Below the pieces are notes generated by a model, which had not been told where the DNA came from, ran no database searches, and saw nothing but the letters and a program-made list of their open reading frames with translations. Below, piece by piece: positions 45,487 through 53,391 of a DNA stretch of 64,000 bases. Source of the stretch: Lachnospiraceae bacterium (lineage in GTDB: Bacteria > Bacillota > Clostridia > Lachnospirales > Lachnospiraceae). How positions within the stretch are numbered: position 1 is the stretch's first letter; every line of letters starts with the position of its first letter. Both the position numbers and the translations under genes were made by a program. The stretch spans positions 1-64,000 of the forward strand of contig JAFUXA010000011.1 in NCBI GenBank assembly GCA_017470985.1, written 5' to 3'.

Positions 45487-46083
45487 ATGGAATACTATAG
45501 TAAGCAAATCAGTAATTTAATATCTGAGTTGTCTACTCTTCCGGGAATAGGAGCCAAGTCGGCACAGCGATTGGCATTTCATCTGTTAAATATGCCGGAG
45601 GCGGATGTGGAGAAATTATCTACTTCCATGATAGAGGCTAGAAGAAATATTCACTACTGTAAGAATTGTTTCACCCTGACAGATCAGGAAATCTGTCCTA
45701 TCTGCAGTGATGCCAAGAGAAACAAAAAGCTTATTATGGTAGTTGAGGACACCAGAGATTTGGCTGCCTACGAGAAGACAGGTAAATTCGATGGAGTGTA
45801 TCATGTACTTCATGGTGCCATATCTCCAATGAATGGTATCGGCCCTGCGGACATCAAATTGAAAGAGCTTATGGTGAGACTTCAGGGAGATGTGGATGAG
45901 GTGATTATTGCCACCAACTCCAGTATGGAGGGCGAGACAACTGCTATGTATATCAGTAAGCTTATAAAACCAACAGGCATCAAGGTGACAAGAATTGCCA
46001 GCGGTGTTCCTGTGGGTGGTGACCTGGAATATATAGATGAGGTTACACTTCTTAGAGCATTAGAAGGCAGAACAGAATTATAA
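45487..46083 (+). CDS. recR: Recombination mediator RecR
   Basis: 198 residues. Works with RecF/RecO in loading RecA at gaps. [17 protein letters not shown] helix-hairpin-helix, four-cysteine zinc finger [16 protein letters not shown], Toprim motif [18 protein letters not shown], and [18 protein letters not shown]. The ATG follows the ybaB stop by one base, so translation is coupled; an open frame back to 45418 is not used. Terminator 20 bases after the stop. Confidence 0.97.
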   Translation: MEYYSKQISNLISELSTLPGIGAKSAQRLAFHLLNMPEADVEKLSTSMIEARRNIHYCKNCFTLTDQEICPICSDAKRNKKLIMVVEDTRDLAAYEKTGKFDGVYHVLHGAISPMNGIGPADIKLKELMVRLQGDVDEVIIATNSSMEGETTAMYISKLIKPTGIKVTRIASGVPVGGDLEYIDEVTLLRALEGRTEL

Positions 46084-46103
46084 TTTATAGCAGATTATAC
46101 AAG

Positions 46104-46136
46104 AGACTTTGAGAACATTTCTCAAGGTCTTTTTTT
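46104..46136 (+). terminator. Intrinsic terminator after recR
   Basis: AGACTTTGAGAA / TTCTCAAGGTCT stem (one G-U) with a short loop and seven T residues. Confidence 0.9.
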
Positions 46137-46173
46137 ATGATATAGGAAATTTCTCCGAAATTCCTATATCATA
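46136..46173. repeat. Perfect palindromic hairpin between recR and the sulfur operon
   Basis: TATGATATAGGAA(A)TTTC paired with GAAATTCCTATATCATA, 17 bp with one bulged A and a 3-base loop. It abuts the terminator and no T-run follows. The unit GGAATTTC...GAAATTCC may be a dispersed intergenic repeat of the genome. The following 46174-46300 holds the dyad TGCTT-ATCGC-AAGCA and CAAGAA/TTCTTG (46261-46266, 46280-46285). Confidence 0.65.
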
Positions 46174-46320
46174 AAAAGCACTCCGCTATGGATGCCTTAT
46201 GCAAAAAGCAGTGATAGGAAATGCTTATCGCAAGCAATGCCTTTTAGATATTAGACACAGCAAGAAAAATACGGCATACTTCTTGGTGAAAACGACGCAG
46301 AACAAAAGGAGGAAAGAGAT

Positions 46321-46353
46321 ATGTGTTGTATGAACAGGATGGAAAATAATTGA
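46321..46353 (+). CDS. Cys/Met-rich leader peptide MCCMNRMENN (candidate attenuator)
   Basis: Ten codons plus stop: ATG TGT TGT ATG AAC AGG ATG then GAA AAT AAT TGA. The Shine-Dalgarno AAGGAGGA (46306-46313) is the best in the region and lies 8 bases from the ATG. Two consecutive Cys codons and three Met codons (start included) come in the first seven positions. It is followed 35 bases later by a strong terminator and then by the sulfur operon at 46460. This layout is that of a classical amino-acid attenuator: ribosome stalling at Cys or Met codons under sulfur limitation would expose sequence able to interfere with the terminator. Bases 46343-46347 and 46353-46355 can pair with the 5' arm of the terminator, though weakly. 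Confidence 0.7.
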   Translation: MCCMNRMENN

Positions 46354-46388
46354 GTAATAATCACTACGGTTGACTATAGATAATAGAG

Positions 46389-46427
46389 ACTGATTTTGAA
46401 CGTGATGCGTTTGAAATCAGTTTTTTT
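46389..46427 (+). terminator. Attenuator terminator upstream of the sulfur operon
   Basis: 15-bp stem (46389-46403 with 46407-46421), starting ACTGATTT and ending AAATCAGT, containing three G-U pairs and a 3-base loop, followed by TTTTTTT. It lies between the leader peptide and the first structural gene rather than at an operon end. Confidence 0.85.
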
Positions 46428-46459
46428 ATATAAAAATCAAGAAAATGGAGGAATATGAA

Positions 46460-46882
46460 ATGAAGAACAAAGTAATTGGAATTTTAACATTGATAGCAGG
46501 AGCGCTTATAGCAATAGGGCCACAGATTCTATTTAAAGTCTGTGATACAGATGGTGATATGGTAATGAAATGTTTTTATACAAGTCGCGTAGTACTTGGA
46601 ATAGGAATTGAAATTGCAGTGTTGGCTCTTATTCAATTATTACAAAAACATCGAGAGGCTATCATTGCATCGAATATTGCGATTCTGTTAAATGGAATAT
46701 TTACCATAGTTGTGACAGATTTGCTGATAGGTGTCTGCAACAATCCACATATGAGATGCCACTCTCTCACAAAGCCGGCGTTGAATATATTGGGTGTAGT
46801 TGTAATTATCCTGGCAGTTGTAGGAATCCGATTTGCCGGAAGCAAAACAGCTGGAAATGGAGATGAAGCAGATGGAAAATAA
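46460..46882 (+). CDS. DUF4418-type membrane protein
   Basis: 140 residues, four hydrophobic helices. Cysteine-containing loops: ILFKVCDTDGDMVMKCFYT (about 24-42) and GVCNNPHMRCHSLTKP (about 88-103); the KCFYT and MRCH parts match the pattern I recall for DUF4418. GGAGGA (46447-46452) supports the ATG at 46460 rather than 46445. It overlaps the next gene by 11 bases. In such gene sets it accompanies a MacB-like exporter. Role unknown; the paired cysteines near the outside could bind metal or a thiol. Confidence 0.75.
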   Translation: MKNKVIGILTLIAGALIAIGPQILFKVCDTDGDMVMKCFYTSRVVLGIGIEIAVLALIQLLQKHREAIIASNIAILLNGIFTIVVTDLLIGVCNNPHMRCHSLTKPALNILGVVVIILAVVGIRFAGSKTAGNGDEADGK

Positions 46883-48083
46883 TGCTCTAACCACAAGGTA
46901 TCTGGCATTACAAAATTTGAAGCGCAAACCTCTTCGGACTGTAGGGTTGCTGATTATTGTGGCACTGGTAGCAACGGTTATATATGCGGGAGGATTGTTC
47001 TCTGCAGGTATTTCAAATGGTTTGGAGAGTATGAAAAGTAGATTGGGTGCAGACTTGATGATTGTGCCTACTGGATATGATGAGGGTGTTGAAGGAATAC
47101 TTCTGAAAGGGGAGCCATCATATTTCTACTTTGATAAAAGTGTGGAGCAGGACATACAGGCAATCCCGGGAGTGAGACGAACATCATCACAGTTTTATCT
47201 TACATCCTTGAATCAGGATTGCTGCAGCATACCAGTGCAGTTCATAGGTTTTGACAGTGAGACAGATTTCTCCATCCAACCCTGGATATCCGAAGTATAT
47301 TCTGAGTCAGTGGGAGATGGAGAGTTGGTTATAGGAAGTGACATTACCGTAGATGAGAATAATCAATTGAAGTTCTTTGGAAAGTATTATGATGTGGCTG
47401 CCAAACTGGATGAGACTGGAACAGGTTTAGATCAGGCAGTATATGCCAATAGAAATACATTGATGCATCTCTTTGAAGAGGCCAGAAGTAGCGGACTTGC
47501 TTTTACAGAAAATATTAATCCTGAGAATTCTATATCCAATGTATTAGTTGAACTGGAGGATGGATATGACGCAGATGCAGTCATACATGATATCAGATCA
47601 CACTATGATGGACTTCAGGTTATCAAAACCAAGAATATGATTACCGGAATTGCAGGCCATTTGGAGCAGATAAGAGTGATATTCTACCTGTTTGCAGCAG
47701 TATTTCTGGTTATAGCACTGGTGGTATTTACCCTGGTATTTTCTGTGATTGCCAACGAGAGAAAGAAGGAGTTTGCAATTCTTCGAATACTCGGAGCTAC
47801 CAGAGGAAAACTGGTATGGATTATTATCAGCGAAGCATTACTTCTATGTGGACTTGGGGGAGTAATTGGACTTGTGATTTCCAATGTGGGAATACTATCA
47901 TTTACAACCTTTATAGGAGATTCAATCTCATTGCCATATTTGTTGCCAGGTATATCTGCAATTGTGGCAGGTGCGGTAGCAACATTGATAATCATATTGT
48001 TGCTGGGCCCTGTCTCAACAGGATATATCGCATATTCAATCAGCCGGGTGGAGGCATACAGAGCTTTGAAGGAAGGTGAGTGA
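46872..48083 (+). CDS. ABC transporter permease, MacB/FtsX type
   Basis: 403 residues: one N-terminal helix, a soluble extracytoplasmic domain (about 45-265, beginning SRLGADLMIVPTGYD) and three C-terminal helices, with FAILRILGATRGKLVWIIISEALLL (in part), the FtsX-domain hallmark. Contains a Cys-Cys pair in the soluble domain (DQDCCSIPV). Several in-frame ATGs overlap the previous gene; GGAG placed 9 bases before the ATG at 46872 decides the start. Works with the ATPase that follows; likely a mechanotransmission or export complex, not an importer. Confidence 0.9.
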   Translation: MENNALTTRYLALQNLKRKPLRTVGLLIIVALVATVIYAGGLFSAGISNGLESMKSRLGADLMIVPTGYDEGVEGILLKGEPSYFYFDKSVEQDIQAIPGVRRTSSQFYLTSLNQDCCSIPVQFIGFDSETDFSIQPWISEVYSESVGDGELVIGSDITVDENNQLKFFGKYYDVAAKLDETGTGLDQAVYANRNTLMHLFEEARSSGLAFTENINPENSISNVLVELEDGYDADAVIHDIRSHYDGLQVIKTKNMITGIAGHLEQIRVIFYLFAAVFLVIALVVFTLVFSVIANERKKEFAILRILGATRGKLVWIIISEALLLCGLGGVIGLVISNVGILSFTTFIGDSISLPYLLPGISAIVAGAVATLIIILLLGPVSTGYIAYSISRVEAYRALKEGE

Positions 48084-48769
48084 CAGTGGATGTAATCATA
48101 ACAGATATTATTAAAGAATATAAACGGGGAACAAGAGTTACCCGGGCCTTAGATGGTGTGAATCTATCCATTAAGTCGGGAGAGTTGGTTGCTATTGTGG
48201 GTCCGTCCGGTAGCGGGAAAACCACATTGCTCAGTCTCATAGCAGGACTGTTAAATCCAACAGCTGGAACTATTGTTTTAGGAGACAGGAAGCTGGATGA
48301 ATTAGATGATAAGGAGTTATCACATTTTAGAAATAATAATATAGGTCTGGTTCCCCAAGGACATAGCCTATTGGCCAACTTGACTGTGTGGGAAAATGTG
48401 CGACTTCCATTTTACTTAAATAAAAAGACAGGTAATCCTGATGATAGAGCAGAAGAATTATTGAAGGAATTGGGAATTATTCATTTAAAAGATGAATATC
48501 CGGATACCTTGTCCGGTGGGGAAATCCGTAGAGTGGCAATTGCCAGAGCTATGATAAATGATCCACGAATCATTTTGGCAGATGAACCTACCGGGGATTT
48601 GGATGAGGAGAATACCCGGGAGATTATAGCCTTGTTTAATAGGATTTCAAAGCAGGGAACAACGGTTCTTATAGTGACGCATGACTTGGATTCTATAGAG
48701 GATATAGAGTGTGTATATAAGATGAACAAGGGTATCTTGACATCAGAAAAATCAATTAAAATTGCTTAA
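48080..48769 (+). CDS. ABC transporter ATP-binding protein, LolD/MacB type
   Basis: 229 residues. Walker A GPSGSGKTTLLSLI, Q-loop LVPQGHSLLANLTVWENV, signature LSGGEIRRVAIARA, Walker B ILADEPTGDLD, and His in VTHDL. The PTGDLD form is typical of MacB/LolD partners. Start GTG at 48080 overlaps the permease stop by 4 bases (GTGA); a GTG at 48086 is an alternative. Confidence 0.92.
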   Translation: MTVDVIITDIIKEYKRGTRVTRALDGVNLSIKSGELVAIVGPSGSGKTTLLSLIAGLLNPTAGTIVLGDRKLDELDDKELSHFRNNNIGLVPQGHSLLANLTVWENVRLPFYLNKKTGNPDDRAEELLKELGIIHLKDEYPDTLSGGEIRRVAIARAMINDPRIILADEPTGDLDEENTREIIALFNRISKQGTTVLIVTHDLDSIEDIECVYKMNKGILTSEKSIKIA

Positions 48770-48807
48770 TTGCATTTTTATATAAAAAGGAATGAAAGGA
48801 GAAAGAA

Positions 48808-49842
48808 ATGAAGATTTCAAAAAAGGTAACTAAAGTAACAGCATTACTGTTGGCGCTGGTAGCTGCATTTTCATTGGTGGCTTGTTCAGGTGCTAAGCAA
48901 GAGGAAAGTGGAGAGTATAAATATGGGAATATTGATATTCCCGGCTTAGATGGATCTCTATGTGGAGCTCCAATTTATATAGCATATGAAAAGGGATTTT
49001 TTGCAGAGGAAGGATTCAATGTAAATCTCATATCTGCAGATACAGAGACTAGAAAGATTGGATTGAATAATGGAACAATTCCTATAGTAAATGGTGATTT
49101 TCAGTTTTTCCCATCTATTGAAGAGGGTGTAAATGTGAAGGTTGTTGACGGTTTGCATAATGGATGTATCAAATTCGTTGTCCGCCCTGATTCAGACATT
49201 AAGGGAGTAAAAGACCTGAAAGGAAAGAAGATTGGTGTTGACGAAATCGGTGGAACACCACACCAGGTGGCAAGTGTATGGCTTGAGCAAGCCGGTATTT
49301 CTGCAATTCAGCAGGATGGAGAAGTAGAATTCTTGCCATTTTCTGATGGTAACTTAGAGCTTGAAGCACTTTACAATGGAGAAATCGATGTGGCTGCTAT
49401 GTGGGATCCATTAGGAAGCGTTGCAGAGAAAGAAGGCAAGGTGAAGGTTATATTTGACTTGAGCACAGATCCTGCATTTGCAGGTAAGTATTGCTGCTTC
49501 TTGTATGCATCAGAAAAACTTCTTGATGAGAAGCCGGATGAGATTGCTGCACTTCTCAGAGCTTACAGAAAGGCACAGGATTGGATTGCCAAGAATCCGG
49601 AGGAAGCTGTAAATATTATCATCAGTGGTAAGTATGCCCAGATTGAAGATAAGGAACTAGCAGTACAGCTTATTACAAGTTATGAATATCCAACTACAGA
49701 AGACAGAGCTGCTAACAAACAGAATGTGCAGGATGATGTTGAATACTTCGTACAGGCTTTATATGACATTGGATATTTAAAGAGTGAACCAGAAGCATTT
49801 GCAAAGGAAATATATGCTGAAGTAGATGTGAATCAGCAGTAA
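48808..49842 (+). CDS. ABC transporter substrate-binding lipoprotein, SsuA/NrtA/TauA type
   Basis: 344 residues. Signal with lipobox SLVACSG (Cys about 26). The mature part shows GAPIYIAYEKGFFAEEGFNV, VKDLKGKKIGVDEIGGTP, VEFLPFSDGNLELEALYNGE and DVAAMWDP, typical of sulfonate, nitrate or thiamine-precursor binding proteins. Next to O-acetylhomoserine sulfhydrylase, an aliphatic sulfonate or similar organosulfur compound is the most likely substrate; nitrate is unlikely. Confidence 0.88.
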   Translation: MKISKKVTKVTALLLALVAAFSLVACSGAKQEESGEYKYGNIDIPGLDGSLCGAPIYIAYEKGFFAEEGFNVNLISADTETRKIGLNNGTIPIVNGDFQFFPSIEEGVNVKVVDGLHNGCIKFVVRPDSDIKGVKDLKGKKIGVDEIGGTPHQVASVWLEQAGISAIQQDGEVEFLPFSDGNLELEALYNGEIDVAAMWDPLGSVAEKEGKVKVIFDLSTDPAFAGKYCCFLYASEKLLDEKPDEIAALLRAYRKAQDWIAKNPEEAVNIIISGKYAQIEDKELAVQLITSYEYPTTEDRAANKQNVQDDVEYFVQALYDIGYLKSEPEAFAKEIYAEVDVNQQ

Positions 49843-49856
49843 TCAGAGGTGATTAA

Positions 49857-50879
49857 GTGAGTGATGCAGGCAATAAAATAAATAAAACTACACAGAAGTT
49901 TGGGCTCATAATTATATTTACCATGTTGGGCTTTGGCCTTGCTATAGTGGCAAACATTATATTTCCCCAGGTGGCAGAAGATGTGAGTTTGGAAAAATAT
50001 GCTGTCCTGGGTCTGAATCTGAATATTAATGATGCTTATAGAATAGTGCTGGCAGGAATTATAAGCATATATGGCCTCTTAGGCGTATATGCTTATGTAA
50101 AGCCTGAGAGAAGAGACCAATATATCAAGCAGGCCAAATTCAGATTTGTCATGGGATTAGCTTTGGCCTTATGGGATTTGCTTGGAACTAAGCTGGAAGT
50201 TTTGCCACAGCCTTTTTTCCCGGGACCGGCAGGAATTATAAGAGCATTTCTTATGGAAAGTGATTTTATCTGGCAGAACACCTTATATTCATTGAGATTA
50301 TTTACAGCAGGATTTCTCGCAGGAGTGGTTTTCGGTATAGGAACCGGGATATTAATCGGATGGTTCCCAAAGGTATATTACTGGGTTGCACCGATTTTGA
50401 ATATTACAGGTATAATTCCAGCAGTAGCATGGATGCCATTTGCACTGACATTATTTCCTACACCATTTTCTGCAGCTGTATTTTTGATGGTGATTTGTGT
50501 ATGGTTTCCAGTTGCATCCTTGACTGCGTCCGGGGTTCAGAGCACTCCGAAAGCCCAGTTCGAGGTGGCAAGAACTTTGGGAGGAAATGAATTGTATCTT
50601 CTGTTTCATGTGGCAGTACCTCATGCCATGCCGCAGATATTTACCGGAATAAATACAGCCAGCGCATTTGCATTTACCACACTGGTTATGGCAGAGATGA
50701 TGGGACAACCCGGTGGACTGGGATATTATATAAACGCTTCAAAAGTATGGAGTGCATATTACAAGGTCTTCGCAGCAATTATAGTTATGGCCATATTATT
50801 TAGCCTGATAACCAGGATTGTGAAATTAATTGAGAGTAGAGCGCTGCGTTGGCAAAGAGGATTGTTGAAAAATGAGTGA
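49857..50879 (+). CDS. ABC transporter permease, SsuC/TauC type
   Basis: 340 residues, GTG start with AGAGGTGA upstream. The C-terminal 250 residues are a normal BPD-transport permease: LRLFTAGFLAGVVFGIGTGILIGW, VAWMPFALTLF, and the EAA loop FEVARTLGGNELYLLFHVAVPHAMPQI (in part). The N-terminal 90 residues are an extra part with two or three helices absent from normal SsuC (about 260 residues). Overlaps the ATPase gene by 8 bases. Confidence 0.9.
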   Translation: MSDAGNKINKTTQKFGLIIIFTMLGFGLAIVANIIFPQVAEDVSLEKYAVLGLNLNINDAYRIVLAGIISIYGLLGVYAYVKPERRDQYIKQAKFRFVMGLALALWDLLGTKLEVLPQPFFPGPAGIIRAFLMESDFIWQNTLYSLRLFTAGFLAGVVFGIGTGILIGWFPKVYYWVAPILNITGIIPAVAWMPFALTLFPTPFSAAVFLMVICVWFPVASLTASGVQSTPKAQFEVARTLGGNELYLLFHVAVPHAMPQIFTGINTASAFAFTTLVMAEMMGQPGGLGYYINASKVWSAYYKVFAAIIVMAILFSLITRIVKLIESRALRWQRGLLKNE

Positions 50880-51654
50880 TGATATAATTTTGGAAATAAA
50901 TGATGTAAGTCGCAGATATAGTGATGAGGAAAGTACAGTTGATGCACTGAATCATGTGAGTTTGTCTGTGAAAAAGGGAGAGTTTGTCTCTATAATTGGC
51001 GCCTCAGGATGTGGCAAGACTACGCTTCTGCGTTTGATAGCAGGTCTTGATACGCCCCAGGAGGGAGAACTCCTGTTAAATGGGGAGAGGATTACAGGCC
51101 CGGATCCGTCTAGAGGTTATGTGTTCCAGCAAAGCGGTTTGTTTCAGTGGCTTACTGTTGAGCAAAATATTGCATCAGGACTGAAGGCCAGACATGTATT
51201 TAAAGAGAATAAAGCCAGAATACCTGAATATATATCAATGATAGGTTTAGAAGGATTTGAGAAATCATATCCTCATCAGATAAGTGGTGGAATGGCCCAG
51301 AGAGTGGCAATTGCCAGAGCGTTGATAAATAATCCCAAGTTGTTATTGCTGGATGAACCAATGGGAGCTCTTGATTCATTTACAAGAGCTGACTTGCAGG
51401 ACAAGTTATTGGAGTTGAGAAAAGAAAATGATGCCACAATGATTCTGGTTACACATGATGTGGATGAAGCCATATATCTGTCAGACAGAATAGTTATTAT
51501 GACACCAAGACCAGGGAAGATAAGCGAGATTATGGAAGTGAAGTTTCCACATCCACGGCATCGAGGCGGCGCAGAATTTCTGGAAGCCAGAAGAAATATA
51601 TTGGAGAAATTCCATATGGCAGCAGCCAATCCGGAGCCGGAATATACAATATAG
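50872..51654 (+). CDS. ABC transporter ATP-binding protein, SsuB/TauB type
   Basis: 260 residues. Walker A GASGCGKTTLLRLI, Q-loop YVFQQSGLFQWLTVEQNI, signature ISGGMAQRVAIARA, Walker B LLLLDEPMGALDSFTRADLQ, H-loop VTHDVDEAIYLSDRIVIM; all characteristic of sulfonate/taurine/nitrate importers. C-terminal KFPHPRHRGGAEF is also common to the group. Followed by a short CCCC...GGGG hairpin (51668-51683) before YezD. Confidence 0.93.
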   Translation: MSDDIILEINDVSRRYSDEESTVDALNHVSLSVKKGEFVSIIGASGCGKTTLLRLIAGLDTPQEGELLLNGERITGPDPSRGYVFQQSGLFQWLTVEQNIASGLKARHVFKENKARIPEYISMIGLEGFEKSYPHQISGGMAQRVAIARALINNPKLLLLDEPMGALDSFTRADLQDKLLELRKENDATMILVTHDVDEAIYLSDRIVIMTPRPGKISEIMEVKFPHPRHRGGAEFLEARRNILEKFHMAAANPEPEYTI

Positions 51655-51718
51655 AAAATGTAAAAATCCCCAGCTATTTGGGGTGACTCAAAAACCTATT
51701 TATCAGGAGGAAATAAAT

Positions 51719-51880
51719 ATGGGTTCTGAAGGAAAAGAAAAAAGTGAAAAGGATCTTGAGACTGCCTGGAATGAGGCCAAGAGAATAGTAAGTGAAGTAA
51801 AATATGGCTCAGTAACACTGGTTATACAGGATGGAGTTATTGTGCAGATAGAGCGTCAGGAGAAATTACGTTTGAAGTAG
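51719..51880 (+). CDS. YezD/DUF2292-type small protein
   Basis: 53 residues. DLETAWNEAKRIVSEVKYGS then VTLVIQDGVIVQIERQEKLR is the typical DUF2292 pattern (helix then beta-hairpin with VQIExxEKxR). AGGAGG 8 bases before the ATG at 51719. Members often stand in sulfur-assimilation operons; biochemical role unknown. Confidence 0.85.
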   Translation: MGSEGKEKSEKDLETAWNEAKRIVSEVKYGSVTLVIQDGVIVQIERQEKLRLK

Positions 51881-51901
51881 GGAGAAAAAGGAGGAATTGC
51901 T

Positions 51902-53197
51902 ATGGCAGATTTTGACACACTTAGAATTAGAGCAGGATACAATTCTGCAGATCATAATTATGCGGTAAATGTACCAATATATCAGACTGCATCCTTTGAT
52001 TTGGGAAGCATAGATAGAGCACAATCTCTGTGGTCCATGGAGGAGGCGGCTGCAATTTATACAAGAGTAGGCAATCCTACAGTGGATGCATTGGAGAAAA
52101 GAGTGGCTGCCCTGGATGGAGCATATGCAGCAGTTGCACTTGCATCCGGAATGGCTGCTATTTCATATACTATACTTGGATTGACTGTTGGAGGCGGCAA
52201 CATAGTTACAACAAGAGCATTGTATGGTGGAAGTGAGGATGCATTTTCACATTTCTTGCCAAAGCTTGGAGCTGAAATAAAATTCGTTGAGGATAGATTC
52301 GACATTGCTTCTTTTGAGAAAGCTATCGATGAAAACACCAGGGGTATCTACATTGAGACCATTAGCAATCCAAATGCAGAAATCTATGATTATGAGGCTT
52401 TATCTGAGTTGGCACATAGTCATGGTATTCCTCTTATTGTAGATAATACTGTGGCAACACCATATTTATTCCAGCCATTTTCTCATGGGGCAGATATTAT
52501 AGTATACTCTGCCACCAAGGGTCTGGGAGGTCATGGAAATACAATAGCAGGCTTAGTACTTGAGAAGGGTGATTTCGTATATAGCCCTGAGAAGTTCCCT
52601 CATTTCTACGAGGATTCATACAAGATTAAGGACAAGGCTGGCAACAGAAGATCTGTAATTGATATTGATGCCAAGTCTCCGCTTATTATCTATATAAGAG
52701 CATTTTTCCTGGAGTTTATTGGAGCAGCATTGAGCCCATTTGACGCATTTCTTATTTTGCAGGGCATAGATACGATTTCCGAGCGTGTAGCTAAGCAGTC
52801 TGAGAATGCAGCAAGAATCGTTGATTATTTACAGACCAGAGAAGAAGTTGCATGGGTGAAACACCCGACAGCCAAGGGCAGCCCTTTTGAATCCCTGAAG
52901 GATAAATATTTCAAGAAGGGTGCAGGCAACTTACTGACTTTTGGCTTCAAGGGTACAGAGGAGCAATTAAATACGTTCTTTAATAATTTAAAATATTTCT
53001 CATATCATGTGAATATAGGTGATGTCAGATCCCTGATTGTGAACTCACCGAAGACTACACATGCTGAGTTGGATTCTAAGCATTTAGAGGATGCAGGAAT
53101 AGCAGCTGACACTGTTAGAATTTCTGCAGGACTTGAAAGTGCTGAGGATTTGATAAATGATTTGGAAAATGCATTTAACGAGGCATTTTCTGCATAA
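51902..53197 (+). CDS. metY: O-acetylhomoserine sulfhydrylase (aminocarboxypropyltransferase)
   Basis: 431 residues, PLP enzyme of the Cys/Met metabolism family. Forms homocysteine from O-acetylhomoserine and sulfide (or methionine with methanethiol). TRVGNPTVDALEKRVAALDG, ASGMAAISYTILGL, ISNPNAEIYDYEAL, IVDNTVATPYLFQPFSHGAD and VYSATKGLGGHGNTIAG with the PLP lysine (about 211). End of the operon begun at 46460: it would use sulfide released from the imported organosulfur compound. Strong terminator follows. Confidence 0.95.
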   Translation: MADFDTLRIRAGYNSADHNYAVNVPIYQTASFDLGSIDRAQSLWSMEEAAAIYTRVGNPTVDALEKRVAALDGAYAAVALASGMAAISYTILGLTVGGGNIVTTRALYGGSEDAFSHFLPKLGAEIKFVEDRFDIASFEKAIDENTRGIYIETISNPNAEIYDYEALSELAHSHGIPLIVDNTVATPYLFQPFSHGADIIVYSATKGLGGHGNTIAGLVLEKGDFVYSPEKFPHFYEDSYKIKDKAGNRRSVIDIDAKSPLIIYIRAFFLEFIGAALSPFDAFLILQGIDTISERVAKQSENAARIVDYLQTREEVAWVKHPTAKGSPFESLKDKYFKKGAGNLLTFGFKGTEEQLNTFFNNLKYFSYHVNIGDVRSLIVNSPKTTHAELDSKHLEDAGIAADTVRISAGLESAEDLINDLENAFNEAFSA

Positions 53198-53235
53198 AAA
53201 ATTAATTTAGGTAGTATCATTTTCTAATCTTTTTA

Positions 53236-53268
53236 AGGCAGGCGTTCATTTTGGCGCCTGTCTTTTTT
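53236..53268 (+). terminator. Intrinsic terminator after metY
   Basis: GGCAGGCG / CGCCTGTC stem (one G-U) with six T residues. Confidence 0.9.
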
Positions 53269-53391
53269 GAAATAATTATTTTATATATTTACAACAAGGA
53301 ATATAAATTTACAAAATCACTCCCAAATATGTTCATAAAATATGGTTTGAGTCTAAGAAATTCACATTTAAATGGAAAAGGAGGAGAACTA

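Noticed and set aside
46174..46459. SAM or T-box riboswitch before the sulfur operon
   Set aside because: No S-box core, no T-box sequence (TGGNACC-type) and no specifier loop seen; the leader ORF plus terminator explains the layout better.
51276..51629. 117-residue minus-strand ORF opposite the SsuB-type ATPase
   Set aside because: Typical shadow ORF opposite a conserved ABC ATPase.
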